Assembly (NCBI RefSeq): GCF_034355335.1
Contig: NZ_CP136422.1
Span: 2,824,501 to 2,888,500 of the forward strand
Reading direction: 5' to 3'
Origin: Blautia coccoides
GTDB taxonomy: Bacteria; Bacillota; Clostridia; Lachnospirales; Lachnospiraceae
DNA: 64,000 nt
Shown here in pieces: positions 17,590 to 25,808 of the stretch. The position numbers were made by a program, and so were the translations under genes. Every line of letters begins with the position of its first letter. The stretch's first letter is position 1. The notes below the pieces were generated by a model. The model was not told where the DNA came from. It did no database searches and saw only the letters and a list, made by a program, of their open reading frames with translations.

Positions 17590-17975
17590 TCATGAGGTTG
17601 AGACTGCAGCAGGCGGTACAGGAAAATGACTATTATTTCAGAGGGTTTGTCACCATGACAGATCTGGCAGAGCTTTTCCGGGCGTATCCTTTTCGGGAGG
17701 AGACGCTTGAGAAGGCGGCCATACACAGGCGGAATATGGAGCAGGGGATATCACCTTTTTCTGTGACACTTCGCGCTGCGCCGGATACAGAAAGAGATGC
17801 AGAGGGGGATGATCTGATCTTTCAGGACGCGCAGTGGGAGATCAGAGACGGAAAAAGCCGGGTGGCTGCTGTAACTGAAATGACGGAGGAGGAATTGGCT
17901 GATTGCGAGGCAGAGGTGAAGATTTTTCTGCTTACAGAAGAGAAAATGGAAAAAATGGAACAGAACCGCTTCTGA
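17586..17975 (+). CDS. Small hypothetical protein coupled to the Dus gene
   Basis: A 129-residue soluble, acidic protein with no recognised domain. Its ATG overlaps the Dus stop codon (ATGA), a sign of translational coupling. Another in-frame ATG at 17592 is possible. The N-terminal half ('ELFRAYPFREETLEKAAIHR') looks helical, and the C-terminal half is rich in Glu. Coupling suggests a function with, or expressed with, the Dus-like enzyme; nothing more can be said. Confidence 0.65.
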   Translation: MIMRLRLQQAVQENDYYFRGFVTMTDLAELFRAYPFREETLEKAAIHRRNMEQGISPFSVTLRAAPDTERDAEGDDLIFQDAQWEIRDGKSRVAAVTEMTEEELADCEAEVKIFLLTEEKMEKMEQNRF

Positions 17976-18057
17976 CAGATAAAAATACATAAGAAAAATA
18001 TGGAATACGCGTAGTTGTACAAGGAAATGTGAGCGGAGGAAAGAGTATGGTACATGT

Positions 18058-19956
18058 ATGACGAAAAAAAGGAAACATACCCGGGCAGAGCTGACGCTGT
18101 GTGTGTTTGTTGTATTGGCAGTTTTTCTTGCAGTGGTAGTGATGTATTATAATCAGAAGACAAATCTCCGAGTGAACAGAGAGATTCACGCAACTCTGGA
18201 GAGCTATGCGCAGCAGCAGGCGGATTATGTGGGGACTGTGCTTACAGGCCAGTTTAATTCCCTTGGTGCTTTTGCAAGCTATCTGGGACAGGCGGGAATA
18301 GAGGACACAGATACCTTTCTGAGCGCAGCCAATGCCATCAGGCAGACTCAGGAATTTTACCGCATTACCATGGCCGATCCGGATGGCAATGGAATGACGG
18401 ATGATGGTATTCAGAAGAATATCAAAGACTTGAAGGAATTTAGGGAAGCGCTGCAGGGGGAACAGACCATATCAGAGCCGTTTATATCCAGTATGGAAGA
18501 CGGATATCTGTGTGTTCTTCTGGCTGTTCCCATTAAAAATCCCCAGGGAGAGATCACGGGAGTGCTCTGCGGATCTTATACGGCAGAGCAGTTCGGAACC
18601 TTGTTTCTGCATGATATTTTTAAGCGGAACGATGCCAGTGTGCTCATCAATGGGAAGGGTGAGGTCATAGTGGCGTCAAAAGACGGACGGATCACGGTAG
18701 GGGATAAGAGCCAGGAGAATGTATTTGAGAAGACACAGAAGGAAGCTTTTCTGGATGGGCATTCCGTAGAGGATATGAAACAGGCAGCCCGGGACGGAAA
18801 AAAAATGGTCTCCCTGCTTCAGGAAAAATCGCAGCAGTATTATGTGACCCAGACCCCGTTTGGATATAACGGGTGGACGCTTTTGTCTGCCATGAAGCGA
18901 AGTGAGGTGGATTCCTCCTATTCATTTGTGAGAGCCTATTCAGTAAGGCTGAATATTGCATTTGCAGCTTCTTTTTTACTGAGCTTTTTACTTTTGTTTT
19001 ATCTCTTCAGGACAGAGAGAAAGATTTTAAAGGCACAGACTCGGAAGCTTATGGAGGAAAAAGAAAAGCTGGAGGTCTCTGAGGAGAGATTCAGGCTTTT
19101 GGCCAGAGATTCGGATGTGTTGGTATTCGAGATCAATTATCTGGAACACACACTGGAATTCAATGAAAACTTTGAAAAGATACTGGGTATAAAACCGGAT
19201 TACCAGTCTTTTTTAGACGGGAAATGGGTATATCCTGATGATGTGACCTCGTTTTCCAGGATACTGCCCCAGTCCAGCAGCAAAAAGGGTGTTATGACCC
19301 GGAATATACGTTTCTGCAATTCTGCCGGTGTCTATATCTGGTTTTCACTCCTTACCAGTATTTTTGCGGATGACAGGGGAAGAGTCGTGCGTATTCTGGG
19401 AAAGATGATGAATATTGATGAAAGTATGAGGGAGAAAGAGGCTCTCAGACTGCGTGCCGAGACAGATTCCATGACAGGACTCTATAATAAAATGGCCACA
19501 GAGGAACTGATCACCCATGCCCTCAGAAAATACAGGGGCAGTGTCTGCGCGCTTCTCGTTGTGGATATGGACAACCTGAAACGGATCAATGATACACTTG
19601 GACATGCCCAGGGAGACCGAGCGATTGTCCGCTTTGCGGATGTTCTGCACCGGACATTCCGCTCTACGGATATTGTGGGCAGGATCGGCGGAGATGAATT
19701 TATGGTGTTTCTCATTAACGTTCAGAGGAATCAGCAGCTAACCATGATCCTGGACGCAATTGTAAAGAAATGGGAAACCCTCTATACAGGTGAAAAAGAG
19801 GACTACCCGGTGCACGGGAGTATGGGAGCGGTCATGACAGAAGGCTGCGAGAATTTCCAAGAGCTGTACCGCAGAGCTGATATTGCTCTTTATAAAGCAA
19901 AAAGGAGTGGAAAAGGCGGGTATGCCGTCTATGTTCCTGAGATGGAAGAAACATAA
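18058..19956 (+). CDS. Membrane-bound diguanylate cyclase with extracellular sensor, PAS and GGDEF domains
   Basis: A 632-residue protein predicted to make cyclic di-GMP. Order: transmembrane helix about 11-30, a dCache-like extracellular domain to about 295, second helix about 298-318, a short coiled linker, a PAS domain about 345-460 and GGDEF about 470-625. The active site GGDEF is intact (about 544-548) and RSTD five residues before it is an intact inhibitory (I) site, so product inhibition is expected. The only in-frame ATG (18058) is 17 bases from the nearest GGAGGA, unusually far, with two out-of-frame ATGs in between. Monocistronic; terminator follows. Confidence 0.9.
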   Translation: MTKKRKHTRAELTLCVFVVLAVFLAVVVMYYNQKTNLRVNREIHATLESYAQQQADYVGTVLTGQFNSLGAFASYLGQAGIEDTDTFLSAANAIRQTQEFYRITMADPDGNGMTDDGIQKNIKDLKEFREALQGEQTISEPFISSMEDGYLCVLLAVPIKNPQGEITGVLCGSYTAEQFGTLFLHDIFKRNDASVLINGKGEVIVASKDGRITVGDKSQENVFEKTQKEAFLDGHSVEDMKQAARDGKKMVSLLQEKSQQYYVTQTPFGYNGWTLLSAMKRSEVDSSYSFVRAYSVRLNIAFAASFLLSFLLLFYLFRTERKILKAQTRKLMEEKEKLEVSEERFRLLARDSDVLVFEINYLEHTLEFNENFEKILGIKPDYQSFLDGKWVYPDDVTSFSRILPQSSSKKGVMTRNIRFCNSAGVYIWFSLLTSIFADDRGRVVRILGKMMNIDESMREKEALRLRAETDSMTGLYNKMATEELITHALRKYRGSVCALLVVDMDNLKRINDTLGHAQGDRAIVRFADVLHRTFRSTDIVGRIGGDEFMVFLINVQRNQQLTMILDAIVKKWETLYTGEKEDYPVHGSMGAVMTEGCENFQELYRRADIALYKAKRSGKGGYAVYVPEMEET

Positions 19957-19960
19957 ATAA

Positions 19961-19999
19961 GGGGCAGACGCACGTTGTTTCATGCGGCTGCCCCCTTTT
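19961..19999 (+). terminator. Intrinsic terminator between convergent genes
   Basis: GGGGCAG-A-CGCA pairs with TGCG-G-CTGCCCC across a small loop and is followed by CTTTTC. It separates the diguanylate cyclase from the convergent ATPase/nuclease gene. Confidence 0.78.
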
Positions 20000-20054
20000 C
20001 ATGCCGGGCACGGTGTCCTGACCGGATGGCGGTCACAGACTCCGGTATTCTGGT

Positions 20055-21908
20055 TTACTGTTTTTTTCTGCTGTCAAAATAGATGAAATGGTCAACCGCG
20101 TCCAGGATATCTCTGAAATCCTCCCTGGGAGCCAGGTCGATATAACGCTTTAGAAGTTCCTGCTCCTCTGCTTTATAGGGACCGTAGAAGATATCAAACA
20201 GATTGTGGCCCCGCATATAAATCTTAAATTCTTCCATATGGTTTTTGAGGTCTTCCTCGGTCTGGATTTCAAAACCCAGAATCTCTGTCAGATGGCGTCC
20301 GCTCCTGAGTTTATAGAGATATGCCTTCCACTTTTCCAGGAGGATCCTGTAGAAATCCTCTTCTTTTTCCAATACCCCAATCTGTACCATAACAGAAGGG
20401 TTGAGAAAATAGTTTTCAAAGGAATAGTATTTCAGGATCAGCACATTTTTCGGGGCAACTCTGGGGAGATGGTCCACATCTTCCAAATTCCTTGCCTCAT
20501 AGTAGCGGCAGAGCTGTGAAGCCAGTTCGCTTCTGCTTTTGCCGTCCCCGTCCCGGATCATCAAAAACTGGTCACGCAGGTAGATCTGGTTCATGTACTT
20601 TAAATTGGCGTAAGTTTTGATGTTGGTGCAGCTGTTGGTGGTGATAATGGCGATCCGGAAAAGGCTGCCGTCCGGAGCTGTGATTTCCGAGTAGTATTTC
20701 CTCAGGAGCAGAGGAAGGCGGCTCTTATCCTGCTTACCCTCCACAATAAAGACAAAGCTTACATTCAAAAGGTCACTGGCGTTGAAGCCCAGATCGTCTA
20801 AAATACGGTTCATATCTGTCCGTTCCCGTAAAATGGTATAGTATTGCTCATCCAGAACTACCTGCCGTATCTGGTGGCTGCTGAAATTGAAGATCATATC
20901 CGGGGAATGGGTGGAAAACAAAATCTGATTCTTTTTGGACAGCCGGTACAGAATTTCTCCGGCCTTTTTCTGCAGCTCCGGATGGAGGAAGGTCTCAGGG
21001 TCTTTGACCAGAATGACGCTGGGGATCCGGTTGTTGTCCTGGGTGTAGGCCTCCAGAAGAGAGAGCATATAGATACTGCGCATGCCTTCTCCCATGTGTT
21101 CCACCGGGGTTGCGGTACGGCGTTTGGTGTTGTAAGCTTCTGCGGTTACGGAACACATTTCGTCAATGTTGCAGCGCATGGTATAGCGGATCTCATCAAA
21201 ACCGCCGTTTCGGTGGAAGCTGGCATTAACTTGTCTGGCAAAATCTGTCAAGTTCATCTGGCAGAGCTTGTATTCCAGCAGTTTAGCGGTCTCAAAGGCA
21301 GTCAGCTCTTCAGGGCGTTTCTGATCGATCAGGCCGATGCACTGGAAGCAGCGGCTGCAGTGCTTGCTGCTCTCAAACAGGCAGACGTCGGAGCGCATTC
21401 TCTTTAACTGTTCATCCTCCTCAAAGGCCAGCAGGTCCTTCTGAAGATGTTCCAGCCGTCTGTCCGTTCCGATGTAGTAAATCTGCGGAAGCACCTGCCG
21501 GATATACTTGTTGTGCTTTTCGTGACCATCGCTCAATCGTTCCTGCCCAAGTACATTGACGGTGTAGGTAAAGGTCAGGCTTCCGTTCTGGTAGGAGGGC
21601 AGCTTTTTGCAGAAATCCTCATACCAGGCGGTATATCTTCGGTAGACACTCACACGCCCATGGTGGTGCAGCATCTGCAGGTCTTCCCTGGAGATGGACA
21701 AGGTCATGGAGATCTCGATCCGCTGCTTTTTTTCATTGAAGTCACTTTCTCGCACCTGGTAAGAACCGTTCACCGCACGCACAGCATCCAGCACGGAGGT
21801 TTTTCCTGTATTGTTTTTCCCCACCAGGATCAGGGCGTTTTCGATGTCACGGATTTCCATGTCCCGTATGTATTTAAAATTCTTTATGTGTAGGCTGCTG
21901 ATCTGCAT
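20055..21908 (-). CDS. OLD-family ATP-dependent endonuclease-like protein (AAA ATPase plus TOPRIM)
   Basis: A 617-residue protein from ATG 21908 (AAGGGGG 9 bases ahead; a longer in-frame start at 22058 lacks a site). The N-terminal SMC/RecF-like ATPase has Walker A GKNNTGKT (30-37). The expected '(D/E)EPE' Walker B reads 'VKDPETFLHP' (301-310), so the metal-binding acid is replaced by Lys. A TOPRIM nuclease domain follows, with Glu390 in 'FIVEGKQD' and Asp453/Asp455 in 'RDGDG'. Between Walker A and B is an unusual Cys set, C176-x7-C184-x2-C187-x2-C190. OLD nucleases act in DNA repair or phage defence. There is no UvrD-type partner, so not Gabija. Confidence 0.82.
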   Translation of the reverse strand: MQISSLHIKNFKYIRDMEIRDIENALILVGKNNTGKTSVLDAVRAVNGSYQVRESDFNEKKQRIEISMTLSISREDLQMLHHHGRVSVYRRYTAWYEDFCKKLPSYQNGSLTFTYTVNVLGQERLSDGHEKHNKYIRQVLPQIYYIGTDRRLEHLQKDLLAFEEDEQLKRMRSDVCLFESSKHCSRCFQCIGLIDQKRPEELTAFETAKLLEYKLCQMNLTDFARQVNASFHRNGGFDEIRYTMRCNIDEMCSVTAEAYNTKRRTATPVEHMGEGMRSIYMLSLLEAYTQDNNRIPSVILVKDPETFLHPELQKKAGEILYRLSKKNQILFSTHSPDMIFNFSSHQIRQVVLDEQYYTILRERTDMNRILDDLGFNASDLLNVSFVFIVEGKQDKSRLPLLLRKYYSEITAPDGSLFRIAIITTNSCTNIKTYANLKYMNQIYLRDQFLMIRDGDGKSRSELASQLCRYYEARNLEDVDHLPRVAPKNVLILKYYSFENYFLNPSVMVQIGVLEKEEDFYRILLEKWKAYLYKLRSGRHLTEILGFEIQTEEDLKNHMEEFKIYMRGHNLFDIFYGPYKAEEQELLKRYIDLAPREDFRDILDAVDHFIYFDSRKKQ

Positions 21909-22070
21909 AATATATCCCCCTTTATGCCCGGATTGATATAACCCCATTCTATCACGGGAAGAAGGGTTCTGAAAGAGGTTTTCTTTTATTTTCTTTACGC
22001 ATTTGGCGGACTCTGTTAGAATGAAAAAAGATAGAAAAGGAAGAATCAGAACACGCACAGGGATGAGGAT

Positions 22071-22973
22071 ATGGAAAAGATATGGAGTAAAACAGCAGGA
22101 AGGGACTGTACGCTTTCAGACTTTCTGCTTCACGATATGGGTCTTACAAAACGGCAGATAAAACAGGCAAAGTTCAGGGAGAACGGAATCTGTGTGGGCG
22201 GCGTGAAAGCGAGGATCACATATGCCTTGAAAGCGGGAGAGAGGGTGGATGTAAAACTGGAGGAGCAGCACACTGCCTCCCCGCAACTTGTGCCGACACA
22301 GGGAAAACTGGATATTTTATACGAGGATGAAGATCTGCTTTGTGTAAACAAACCATCAGGTCTGGTGGTGCACCCTTCCCACGGGCATTACACGGATTCC
22401 TTATCCAATATGCTGGCCTATTATTTTCAAAAAAGAGGGGAGCATGTCAGGATCCGGAGTATAGGGCGGCTTGATAAGGACACCTCAGGTATTGTGGTTT
22501 TTGCCAAGAATCAGGCTGCAGCGGGAAGACTGGCAGAACAGAAACAGCAGGGGAAATTCAGGAAAGAATACCTGGCTATCGTGGAGGGCTGTCCCGAAAA
22601 AGATGAGGGGATCATCCGGGGGAAGATAGACAAAATGCAGGGGGAACTGATGAAGATGTGTGTGTCCCCCCAGGGTAAAACTGCTGTAACCAGGTATCAG
22701 GTTCTTAAAAGAATGGAGAATAGTTCCCTGGTAAAGCTCAGTCTTTCTTCAGGGAGGACGCATCAGATCCGGGTGCATATGGCATGGACCGGTCATCCTC
22801 TTTTGGGGGATAGTCTGTACGGAGGCAGTATGGAGAAAATCAGGCGGGCTGCCCTGCACGCATTTTGTGTCACCCTTTTTCAGCCCTTTACAGGAGAGAA
22901 GATACGGGTACAGGCGCCGCTTCCCGGGGATATGCAGAAGTGCCTTGAAGCAGAGAGGAGTGAGATAAGATGA
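22071..22973 (+). CDS. RluA-family RNA pseudouridine synthase
   Basis: A 300-residue enzyme that isomerises uridine to pseudouridine in rRNA or tRNA. An N-terminal S4-like segment (about 15-65) precedes the catalytic domain. The active-site motif GRLDKDTSG (Asp near residue 138) and 'SGRTHQIRVHMAWTGHPLLGD' are intact. The class (RluA/C/D) is clear, the target uridine is not. GATGAGG lies just before ATG 22071. The following PucR gene overlaps its stop by 4 bases (ATGA), so the two are coupled although functionally unrelated by appearance. Confidence 0.92.
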   Translation: MEKIWSKTAGRDCTLSDFLLHDMGLTKRQIKQAKFRENGICVGGVKARITYALKAGERVDVKLEEQHTASPQLVPTQGKLDILYEDEDLLCVNKPSGLVVHPSHGHYTDSLSNMLAYYFQKRGEHVRIRSIGRLDKDTSGIVVFAKNQAAAGRLAEQKQQGKFRKEYLAIVEGCPEKDEGIIRGKIDKMQGELMKMCVSPQGKTAVTRYQVLKRMENSSLVKLSLSSGRTHQIRVHMAWTGHPLLGDSLYGGSMEKIRRAALHAFCVTLFQPFTGEKIRVQAPLPGDMQKCLEAERSEIR

Positions 22974-24598
22974 GTATCACAGTTGAAGATCTGCTGAAGC
23001 TTCCCTCCCTTGGAGACGCCTGGGTGGCAGCGGGGAGATCAGGGCTTAAAAAAGTAGTCACATCCATATCTGTTCTGGAATATGCGGATCCCCAGATGTT
23101 AAACGACGATCTGTTCCCCGGTGATTTTTACGGAGGGGAGATTACCATAACGGGATTTATCAATGCAAGGGAGGATGTGCCCCTGCAGCTTGCCACCATA
23201 CGCAGACTCTATGAGGGCGGGGAAGTGGGTCTGATCCTGTACTATGTGGGAATCTTTTTAAAGAGCATTGCCCCGGAAGTCATATCCCTTGCGGATGAAT
23301 TGGGCTTTGTCCTTATCTGTATGCCTGAAAACCGTATGGACCTGCGCTATAGTGAGGTGATCACAGAGGTTATGCATGCCATAATCAGTGAGCAGAAGCG
23401 GGATACCTATCTGGTGGGGGAGATGCTGGAGCGGTTCGGCTACCTTCCCGAGAGCCAGAGAACCGTGGAGGCTGTGGTCAGGATGCTGAGTGACAGGCTG
23501 CGCTGTTCCCTTTTTCTGGTTGACGGCAGCTTCCGTCCTGTGAATCTGGCCGTGTGGCCCCAGGCGGGAAAATCCTCCCTGGAGGAACTGGAGCAGTTTT
23601 ACCACGGGGAGGCTCCGGAGTCGTCAAAGGAGATGGAACGTCTTCCCTCCGGGCGCTGGGTGTTCTGCGCGCCGGTTAGGGACGCTGACAATGCGGGACT
23701 TACCCTGTTTCTTGTCCGTGAGGACCAAAAGCTCCATGCCCAGCTCTGCCTGCAGGCCGCTGAGGCGGTAAGGCTGTTCATCGGTGTCTGGAGCAGGGGA
23801 TACGGCAATGTGGGAATCGGGGAGCTTTTGAAGGCAATCTTAAATGACGAACCGGTGAAAATGCGCAGGCTTGCGGAAATCTTCCGGATCGATGTAACAT
23901 CCATTCATCATATGCTCCTTCTGCTGCCGGGAAAAAGAAACGGACAGAAGGAGAACAGAAGCCTGGAAAAAGAGGTGAGGCACGCCAGTACATTTCTGGA
24001 TCAGTATTACGATATCTGCATATCGGGCATCCATCAGGGGCTGGGAGTTGTCTTTACCGGCCGGGAACGCACAAAAACGGAACAGGAACAGATCCTGGAG
24101 GGATTCTATGAGGAGGCGGATAAAGATATCCTTTTCATAAGCTGTCCGGGACTTGAAAATACGGCACAGGTGCGCAGCGCCTTTCTCCTCTGTACGGAAT
24201 ACGCGGAGGAGGCCAGATGTATCTATCCCTGCCGCCATATTCTGACGGGAAGTGAACTGGAGTTTGCAGATGCCTGCAGACAAACCCTGGAAGCAGGGGA
24301 AAAAGCGATCCTGGAAAAGACAGCCTGTCTCAAAGGGCTGGAGGAGCAGGATCAAGAGCTGTACAAGACCCTGGAAACCTTCCTTTTGGACGCGGACAGC
24401 AATATTGCCCGCACCGCAGAGCTTCTGTATGTACATAAAAATACGATCAAATACCGGGTGGGAAAGCTCCATGAGTTTTTCCGATACAGGATACAAAAAA
24501 TGCCGGAGGCCGGGCGTCTCTATGAAGCCGCGGCTGTTCTCCGCCTGTTCAGAGACTCAGCTTTGTCCAAAAGGACAAAAGACAGTGAAAAAGTTTAA
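22970..24598 (+). CDS. PucR-family transcriptional regulator
   Basis: A 542-residue regulator with an N-terminal PucR domain (about 1-125, 'ITVEDLLKLPSLGDAWVAAG' onward) and a C-terminal PucR/CdaR HTH (about 470-530, 'SNIARTAELLYVHKNTIKYR'). The family controls purine or amino-acid catabolic genes. Here it precedes DUF917 and hydantoinase/oxoprolinase-type genes, which fits control of breakdown of a hydantoin-like or other cyclic amide. It is translationally coupled to rluA at its start. Compared with the regulators at 2678 and 51972, only this one has a recognisable N-terminal PucR domain. Confidence 0.9.
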   Translation: MSITVEDLLKLPSLGDAWVAAGRSGLKKVVTSISVLEYADPQMLNDDLFPGDFYGGEITITGFINAREDVPLQLATIRRLYEGGEVGLILYYVGIFLKSIAPEVISLADELGFVLICMPENRMDLRYSEVITEVMHAIISEQKRDTYLVGEMLERFGYLPESQRTVEAVVRMLSDRLRCSLFLVDGSFRPVNLAVWPQAGKSSLEELEQFYHGEAPESSKEMERLPSGRWVFCAPVRDADNAGLTLFLVREDQKLHAQLCLQAAEAVRLFIGVWSRGYGNVGIGELLKAILNDEPVKMRRLAEIFRIDVTSIHHMLLLLPGKRNGQKENRSLEKEVRHASTFLDQYYDICISGIHQGLGVVFTGRERTKTEQEQILEGFYEEADKDILFISCPGLENTAQVRSAFLLCTEYAEEARCIYPCRHILTGSELEFADACRQTLEAGEKAILEKTACLKGLEEQDQELYKTLETFLLDADSNIARTAELLYVHKNTIKYRVGKLHEFFRYRIQKMPEAGRLYEAAAVLRLFRDSALSKRTKDSEKV

Positions 24599-24655
24599 CC
24601 CAATCCATAATTACAGCGGCAGAAAAAGCGTTTATAATAGAAAAAAACAAAATGC

Positions 24656-24689
24656 GCGGTCAAGAAGTCTCAGACAGACTCTGAGCCGC
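24656..24689 (+). other. Leader hairpin ahead of the DUF917 gene
   Basis: GCGG (24656) pairs with CCGC (24686-24689), enclosing a CTCAGA/TCTGAG stem. A TATAAT at 24633-24638 could be the promoter -10. The hairpin ends about 6 bases before the ribosome binding site, so it may influence translation of the next gene. Confidence 0.45.
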
Positions 24690-24707
24690 TGGATGGGAGA
24701 TGGGATT

Positions 24708-25808
24708 TTGAGGAAGATAGGATTAGAAGAAATTGAAGATATCGCCTTGGGAGCTGCCCTTTTGGGTGCGGGTGGGGGCGGAGACCCTTATATTGGCAAG
24801 CTGGTGGCTATGGGAGCTGTCAGGGAATGCGGTCCGGTCACACTTCTGGACCCGGAGGAAGTGCCGGATGATGCACTTATAGTGCCTATCGCCATGATGG
24901 GCGCGCCTACGATTTTGGGGGAGAAGGGAATCGGAGGAAATGAGTACCGGGTGCTCTATGACATGGTCTCCAAGTTTTTTGGAAAAGAGGTCTATGCCTT
25001 TATGCCCATTGAGGCGGGCGGTGTGAACAGTATGCTCCCCATCGCGGCATCTGCCAGGATAGGACTTCCCATGGTGGACGCGGATGGCATGGGGCGGGCC
25101 TTTCCTGAACTGCAGATGGTGACATTTACCATGGGCGGCATGAGTGCAAGCCCTATGGCTCTCACAGATGAGAAGGGCAATTCCGCCATATTCAACACCA
25201 TAACTAATAAATGGACAGAGGAACTGGCCAGATCAGTGACTATGAGCTGCGGCGGCTCTGTTTCTGTGGCGCTGTACTGTATGAGCGGTGCGGAGCTGAA
25301 GAAATACGCTGTGAAAAATATTGTCACCAGGAGCCAGAAGCTGGGTCAAGTGATCCGCAGTGTCAAAGAGATGGAGGAGGGAACACCGGAAGAAAATTTC
25401 CTGAAGCTTTCAGAGGGATTTAAGCTCTTTAAAGGAAAAATCGGTGATGTGCTCCGGGAGACCAGAGGGGCATTTAATTTCGGAAAAGTATGTCTGGAGG
25501 GCATTGGGGAATATAAAGGAAGACAGGCCTATGTGGAATTTCAGAATGAAAATCTGACCGCAGTGGTGGATGGAGAAATTTTAGCCACTGTGCCGGATCT
25601 TATCTGTCTTGTGGATACGGAAACCTTTGTTCCGGTCACCACGGATGCTCTCAAATACGGCAAGAGGATCATGCTGGTGGGGCTGAAATGCTTTGAGATG
25701 TGGAGAAGCCAGGCAGGACTGGATCTGGTGGGACCACGGTATTTTGGCTGTGATACGGATTATATTCCGCTGGAAGAACGCTGCAAAGGAGGACGTACAG
25801 ATGTATAA
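24708..25808 (+). CDS. DUF917 family protein (hydantoinase/oxoprolinase-associated)
   Basis: A 366-residue protein of the DUF917 family, recognisable from 'ALGAALLGAGGGGDPYIGK', 'ALIVPIAMMGAPTI' and 'FMPIEAGGVNSMLPIAASA'. These proteins nearly always lie beside hydantoinase/oxoprolinase-type genes, as here. A TTG start at 24708 is proposed because GGGAG lies 8 bases ahead; ATG 24693 is in frame but has no site. The coding frame is open far upstream inside the PucR gene, which is not meaningful. The last 8 bases overlap the next gene. Confidence 0.82.
   Translation: MRKIGLEEIEDIALGAALLGAGGGGDPYIGKLVAMGAVRECGPVTLLDPEEVPDDALIVPIAMMGAPTILGEKGIGGNEYRVLYDMVSKFFGKEVYAFMPIEAGGVNSMLPIAASARIGLPMVDADGMGRAFPELQMVTFTMGGMSASPMALTDEKGNSAIFNTITNKWTEELARSVTMSCGGSVSVALYCMSGAELKKYAVKNIVTRSQKLGQVIRSVKEMEEGTPEENFLKLSEGFKLFKGKIGDVLRETRGAFNFGKVCLEGIGEYKGRQAYVEFQNENLTAVVDGEILATVPDLICLVDTETFVPVTTDALKYGKRIMLVGLKCFEMWRSQAGLDLVGPRYFGCDTDYIPLEERCKGGRTDV

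Noticed and set aside
20055..21908. Gabija-type defence system
   Set aside because: The OLD-type nuclease is present, but there is no UvrD/PcrA-like partner gene beside it; neighbours are a diguanylate cyclase and a pseudouridine synthase.
24252..24707. Long upstream extension of the DUF917 frame inside the PucR gene
   Set aside because: The frame is open by chance opposite a strongly coding PucR C-terminus; the DUF917 family begins near 24708 and a ribosome binding site sits there.
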